Shown one piece after another: positions 61,363 through 64,000 of a stretch of DNA of 64,000 nt (its first letter is position 1; every line of letters begins with the position of its first letter). The position numbers were made by a program, and so were the translations under genes. Location of the stretch: NCBI RefSeq assembly GCF_014649375.1, contig NZ_BMSX01000003.1, forward strand, positions 310,001 through 374,000, written 5' to 3'. This DNA is from Streptomyces aurantiogriseus. Lineage in GTDB: Bacteria; Actinomycetota; Actinomycetes; Streptomycetales; Streptomycetaceae. The notes beneath the pieces were generated by a model. The model was not told the DNA's origin. It did no database searches and saw only the letters and a program-made list of their open reading frames with translations.

Positions 61363-61743
61363 TCACCGGGGGGACATGACCTCGTACAGGTTGCCCGACG
61401 CGTCGGTGAAGTACAGTCCGCGGGCGCAGAGCGGGTGCTCGGTGCGGCGGTTGTCGGGCCGGCTCGGGTCGTCGCCGTAGGGGACGTCGAGGTCGTTCAG
61501 CCGGCCCAGGATGGCATCGAAGGTCTCCGGGTCGACGTCGAAGGCCAGGTGATGCCCCTCGGTCGTCGCCGGGTCCACCGCCATGAAGTCCAGCGTCAGC
61601 TGGTCGTTGACCCGCACGGGCGCGAAGTGCCCGCCGGCACCGTCCGGCGGCAGCTGTTCCAGCCCCATGACGGTGGCGAAGAAACGGGCGGCCGCCGTGT
61701 GATCGGCGGCCGGGACGATCGTGTGGTTGAGCGTGACGGTCAT
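61363..61743 (-). CDS. VOC-family (glyoxalase/bleomycin-resistance-like) protein
   Basis: 126 residues of one VOC domain: metal-site His in 'LNHTIVPAADHTAAARFF' (His7) and 'HHLAFDVD' (near 64), and Glu in 'NLYEVMSP' at the C-terminus. Such proteins are metal-dependent dioxygenases, lyases or drug-binding proteins; the substrate is unknown. Its ATG overlaps the stop of the upstream TetR gene (ATGA), so the regulator probably controls it. Confidence 0.88.
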   Translation of the reverse strand: MTVTLNHTIVPAADHTAAARFFATVMGLEQLPPDGAGGHFAPVRVNDQLTLDFMAVDPATTEGHHLAFDVDPETFDAILGRLNDLDVPYGDDPSRPDNRRTEHPLCARGLYFTDASGNLYEVMSPR

Positions 61744-62378
61744 GTGTCCTCGTTCCTGTCGAGTACGCCGTGCAGGAAGACGTCGGTGAGTTCGGCCGGG
61801 GTCGGGGCGGACGCGCCGAGGGCGCCGCCCTGCAACTGGGCGAGGAGCGTGGCGAGGAAGATCGCGGCCACCTTGTCCAGAGGCAGCCGCAGGACGTCCC
61901 GGTCGGGTTCGAGCAGCTCGGTCACGGCCTCCGTCAGCGCCCGGACGGAGGTCTCCCGGGAGTCCGGCGCCGGCTGCCCACCCGCCTCACGCCCGCGCCG
62001 GCGCCCCGAGGCGTGCAGTGAGCCGACCACCGCGCCGATCCGGTCCAGATGAGCCCGCATCGCCTCGGCGACCTCGGCGAGCCGCTCCGCGAGGGGCAAC
62101 TCGGTGGAGATCGAGGCGAGTTCACGCAGGACGGCCTCCGGGCTCACCGCCTCCTCCACACACGCGTCGAGAAGCTCGTCCTTGTCCGCGAACACCCGGA
62201 AGACGGTCGCCTCCCCGATCCCGGCGGCCCGCGCGATCCGCCCGGTCGTGACGGCGGCCCCGTACTCGGCGACGAGGGGAAGGGCGGCGGCGACGATCAT
62301 CGCTCGGCGCTGGTCGGGGGTCATGCCGGGGGCGCGGCGGCGGGGGGTCGCCGACGGCTGGGGCGTGGGGTCTGGCAT
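61740..62378 (-). CDS. TetR-family transcriptional regulator
   Basis: 212 residues. The HTH is near 20-75 ('DQRRAMIVAAALPLVAEYGA', 'TGRIARAAGIGEATVFRVF'), with a C-terminal ligand domain. The ATG start 62378 lies 10 bp from a perfect 24-bp palindrome (62389-62412), a textbook autoregulatory operator. Co-transcribed with the VOC protein. Confidence 0.92.
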   Translation of the reverse strand: MPDPTPQPSATPRRRAPGMTPDQRRAMIVAAALPLVAEYGAAVTTGRIARAAGIGEATVFRVFADKDELLDACVEEAVSPEAVLRELASISTELPLAERLAEVAEAMRAHLDRIGAVVGSLHASGRRRGREAGGQPAPDSRETSVRALTEAVTELLEPDRDVLRLPLDKVAAIFLATLLAQLQGGALGASAPTPAELTDVFLHGVLDRNEDT

Positions 62379-62388
62379 ACGGCCACGA

Positions 62389-62412
62389 TACGGAGTGAGT
62401 ACTCACTCCGTA
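62389..62412. promoter_or_regulatory. perfect 24-bp palindrome, TetR operator
   Basis: Half-site TACGGAGTGAGT followed at once by its exact complement ACTCACTCCGTA. It begins 10 bp upstream of the TetR start codon. The GAGTGAGTACTCACTC core is typical of TetR operators. Confidence 0.85.
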
Positions 62413-62770
62413 AAGAGGGACGGAGGAACTCTGGGATGAGGCGGGGCTCCGCCGGAACCTCAGCTGTCCCGGACGCAGCGCCTCCGGGGTGACATCGCGG
62501 GCCCGCGGCGCGTCTTCGGGGGTGACACCGCGGGCCCGCGACTCGTCTTCGGGGGGTGACACCGCGGGCCCGCGACGTGGAGGCGTCCGCGGCCACCGGC
62601 CGCCTCGCTGAGGTCTTCTGACGTCGCGTCGCTGAAGTCTTCTGACGTTGCGCCGAAGAGACCGGCGTTCACCCCCCTGGCTGCTCCCGGAGGGCGGGAT
62701 TCCGCGCACTGGAGATCCTGATCGCAGCGGGGATCCAACCGGGCTTCCCCCACAGCACAAGGAGTCTGTC
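62413..62770. repeat. intergenic region with two kinds of tandem repeats
   Basis: No gene seen. Three ~33-bp units (62486-62580) share GGTGACACCGCGGGCCCGCG and CGTCTTC. Two 24-bp units follow (62605-62628, 62629-62652) built on TCGCTGAAGTCTTCTGACG. The beta-helix gene promoter and its AAGGAG site (62759) come last. Confidence 0.8.
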
Positions 62771-63928
62771 GTGCGATTCGCACCCACGGCGGGCGGCGCG
62801 CTCGCGGCCGCCGGACTGGCCCTCGGGCTCGCCACGATCCCCGCCCCCGCCCACGCCGCACCGATCACCTGTGACGAGGCAGCCCTCGTGGATGCCGTCG
62901 AAGCGGCCAATCTGGCGGGTGGCGGCACCATCGAGCTGGCCCCGGACTGTGTCTACTCCCTCGATACGGCCGAGCCACCCGTCGGTGCCAACGGACCGAA
63001 CGGGCTACCGGTGATCACCGAGGCCATCACCATCAACGGCTCCAACTCCGTCATCGAACGCGCCACCGCGACCGGCACCCCGAAGTTCCGCCTCTTCGAG
63101 GTCGGCGGCACGGACGGCGAGCTCACCCTCAACAGGGTCACCCTGCGCAACGGCAACCCCACCGTCGACGGCAGCGAGGACGGCGGCGCCATCCTGGTCG
63201 ACGCCGGCCGTGTCCTGGTCGTCAACAGCAGCGTCCTGAGCGGCAACACCGCTCAGGAGGGCGGCGCCGTCGCCTCCCTCACCGGCAGCAGCACCACGAT
63301 CTCCAGCAGCATCATCAAGGACAACGTCGCCCTCTTCGGTGGCGGCGGCCTCTACAACCTCGGCGGCAGCCTCACGGTCGGCTCCAGTGTCGTGTCGGAC
63401 AACAAGGCCCACCACGGCAGCGGCATTCACAATCTCGGCACCCTGATCCTGCAGTCCAGCGTCGTGCGGAACAACTCCGCCCCGGTCACGGGGGGCGCGG
63501 GCGGCGGTGTCTACAACACCGGCACCGCGACGATCAGCAGCAGCAGCGTGCAGACGAACACCGCCGGTATCGGCGGCGGCCTCTTCAACCTCACCGGCTC
63601 CACGACCGTCAACTCCAGCGCCATCAGCGGGAACACCGCGGCCGACGAAGGCGGCGGGATCCGCAACTACGCCACACTCAACCTCAACTCCACCAGCCTC
63701 GCGAACAACAAGGTCACCGCTGCAGGCTCCCGGGGCGGGGGGCTCTACAACGGCACGGGCACGGCGACCCTTACGCACACCTCTGTGAGGGGCAACAGCG
63801 CCGTGCTCGAAGCCGGCGGCATCTACGAGGACACCGGCGGCACGGTCGATCTGGTGACCAGCCCCGTCAACGGCAACAGCCCCAACAACTGCAGGCCCTC
63901 CGGAGCCGTCCCCGGCTGCGTCAACTGA
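62771..63928 (+). CDS. secreted right-handed beta-helix repeat protein
   Basis: 385 residues. A Sec signal peptide (about 1-32, ending AHAAP) is followed by a CSLREA-like N-terminal strand region ('CDEAALVDAVEAANLAGGGT') and then about ten repeats of roughly 24 residues with 'SSV.SGN.A..GGG.YN.GT..' pattern, forming a parallel beta helix. Such proteins resemble polymorphic outer-membrane/pectate-lyase-like helices; no catalytic residues are recognised. Cys are in the first and last parts (C36, 'NNCRPSGAVPGC'). GTG 62771 follows AAGGAG by 6 nt. Confidence 0.9.
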   Translation: MRFAPTAGGALAAAGLALGLATIPAPAHAAPITCDEAALVDAVEAANLAGGGTIELAPDCVYSLDTAEPPVGANGPNGLPVITEAITINGSNSVIERATATGTPKFRLFEVGGTDGELTLNRVTLRNGNPTVDGSEDGGAILVDAGRVLVVNSSVLSGNTAQEGGAVASLTGSSTTISSSIIKDNVALFGGGGLYNLGGSLTVGSSVVSDNKAHHGSGIHNLGTLILQSSVVRNNSAPVTGGAGGGVYNTGTATISSSSVQTNTAGIGGGLFNLTGSTTVNSSAISGNTAADEGGGIRNYATLNLNSTSLANNKVTAAGSRGGGLYNGTGTATLTHTSVRGNSAVLEAGGIYEDTGGTVDLVTSPVNGNSPNNCRPSGAVPGCVN

Positions 63929-63933
63929 AACGA

Positions 63934-63972
63934 CCGGGCTGGGCGGCAGCGGACGCCGCGCGCCCAGCCCGG
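63934..63972 (+). terminator. terminator after the beta-helix gene
   Basis: A 12-bp perfect stem (CCGGGCTGGGCG and complement) with a 15-nt loop, 6 bp after the stop codon. Confidence 0.88.
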
Positions 63973-64000
63973 CAGGTTGGTCGGGCACGCGAAAAAGCCC

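Noticed and set aside
61262..61480. C-terminal extension of the hemoglobin fusion through the 18-bp repeats
   Set aside because: The repeat frame differs from the hemoglobin frame and a stop at 61246-61248 ends the gene; a frameshift would be needed.

Overview
The window is high-GC actinobacterial DNA and almost certainly a Streptomyces chromosome. The coding regions have near-saturated G/C third positions, GTG starts are common, and the gene order (afsQ2-afsQ1 / sigQ, accA2, maf-accE-pccB, birA, cya, hutH) matches the conserved core of the S. coelicolor chromosome around SCO4890-SCO4934. No rRNA, tRNA, CRISPR array, phage or complete insertion sequence was seen.

Layout. 1-4045: end of a BMP-type nucleoside ABC importer (two permeases), then cytidine deaminase and thymidine phosphorylase. 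4230-12113: SGNH hydrolase with its TetR regulator, a STAS protein overlapping an ECF sigma factor tail to tail, a DnaN-like clamp paralogue, a divergent MFS/LysR pair, and an alpha/beta hydrolase. 12227-20439: adenosine deaminase, small secreted and membrane proteins, the AfsQ1/AfsQ2 two-component system with a lipoprotein and divergent sigQ, and a uridine-kinase-like protein. 20515-32278: an aldehyde dehydrogenase pair with deoC, a PH-domain protein, a degraded patch with a sortase-like ORF, a membrane glycosyltransferase, a phosphopentose/hexose mutase, purine nucleoside phosphorylase, a RelE-like ORF, a gamma-glutamylcyclotransferase-like protein and an LpdA-type flavoprotein. 32457-41852: DeoR and LuxR regulators, acyl-CoA carboxylase subunits (accA2, accE, pccB), maf, a tiny membrane protein and biotin ligase. 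42309-48166: adenylate cyclase, enoyl-CoA hydratase, a GGDEF protein and histidine ammonia-lyase. 48243-64000: lipoproteins, an LPXTG-like surface protein, an L,D-transpeptidase, a MacB-like ABC exporter, a large subtilase, a MocR/B3-4/LysE operon facing an ABM-truncated-hemoglobin fusion, a TetR/VOC pair and a secreted beta-helix protein.

How it works together. The strongest theme is nucleoside salvage. Importer, cdd, deoA, add, punA, a mutase likely to act as phosphopentomutase, deoC and aldehyde dehydrogenases form a route from extracellular nucleosides to glyceraldehyde-3-phosphate and acetaldehyde, then acetate. Three of these loci (add, deoC, punA), spread over about 18 kb, carry the same perfect 12-bp palindrome CTACGCGCGTAG just before the start codon. 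This suggests one regulator controls them; the DeoR gene at 32457 is a candidate but unproven. A second theme is acyl-CoA carboxylation (accA2 biotinylated by BirA, with PccB and AccE). A third is signalling: AfsQ1/Q2/SigQ, cAMP and c-di-GMP.

The intergenic regions are unusually rich in short palindromic repeats and minisatellites. Two related palindromic elements appear to sit in frame inside coding genes (the dnaN paralogue and deoC). Perfect operator-like palindromes precede both TetR genes.
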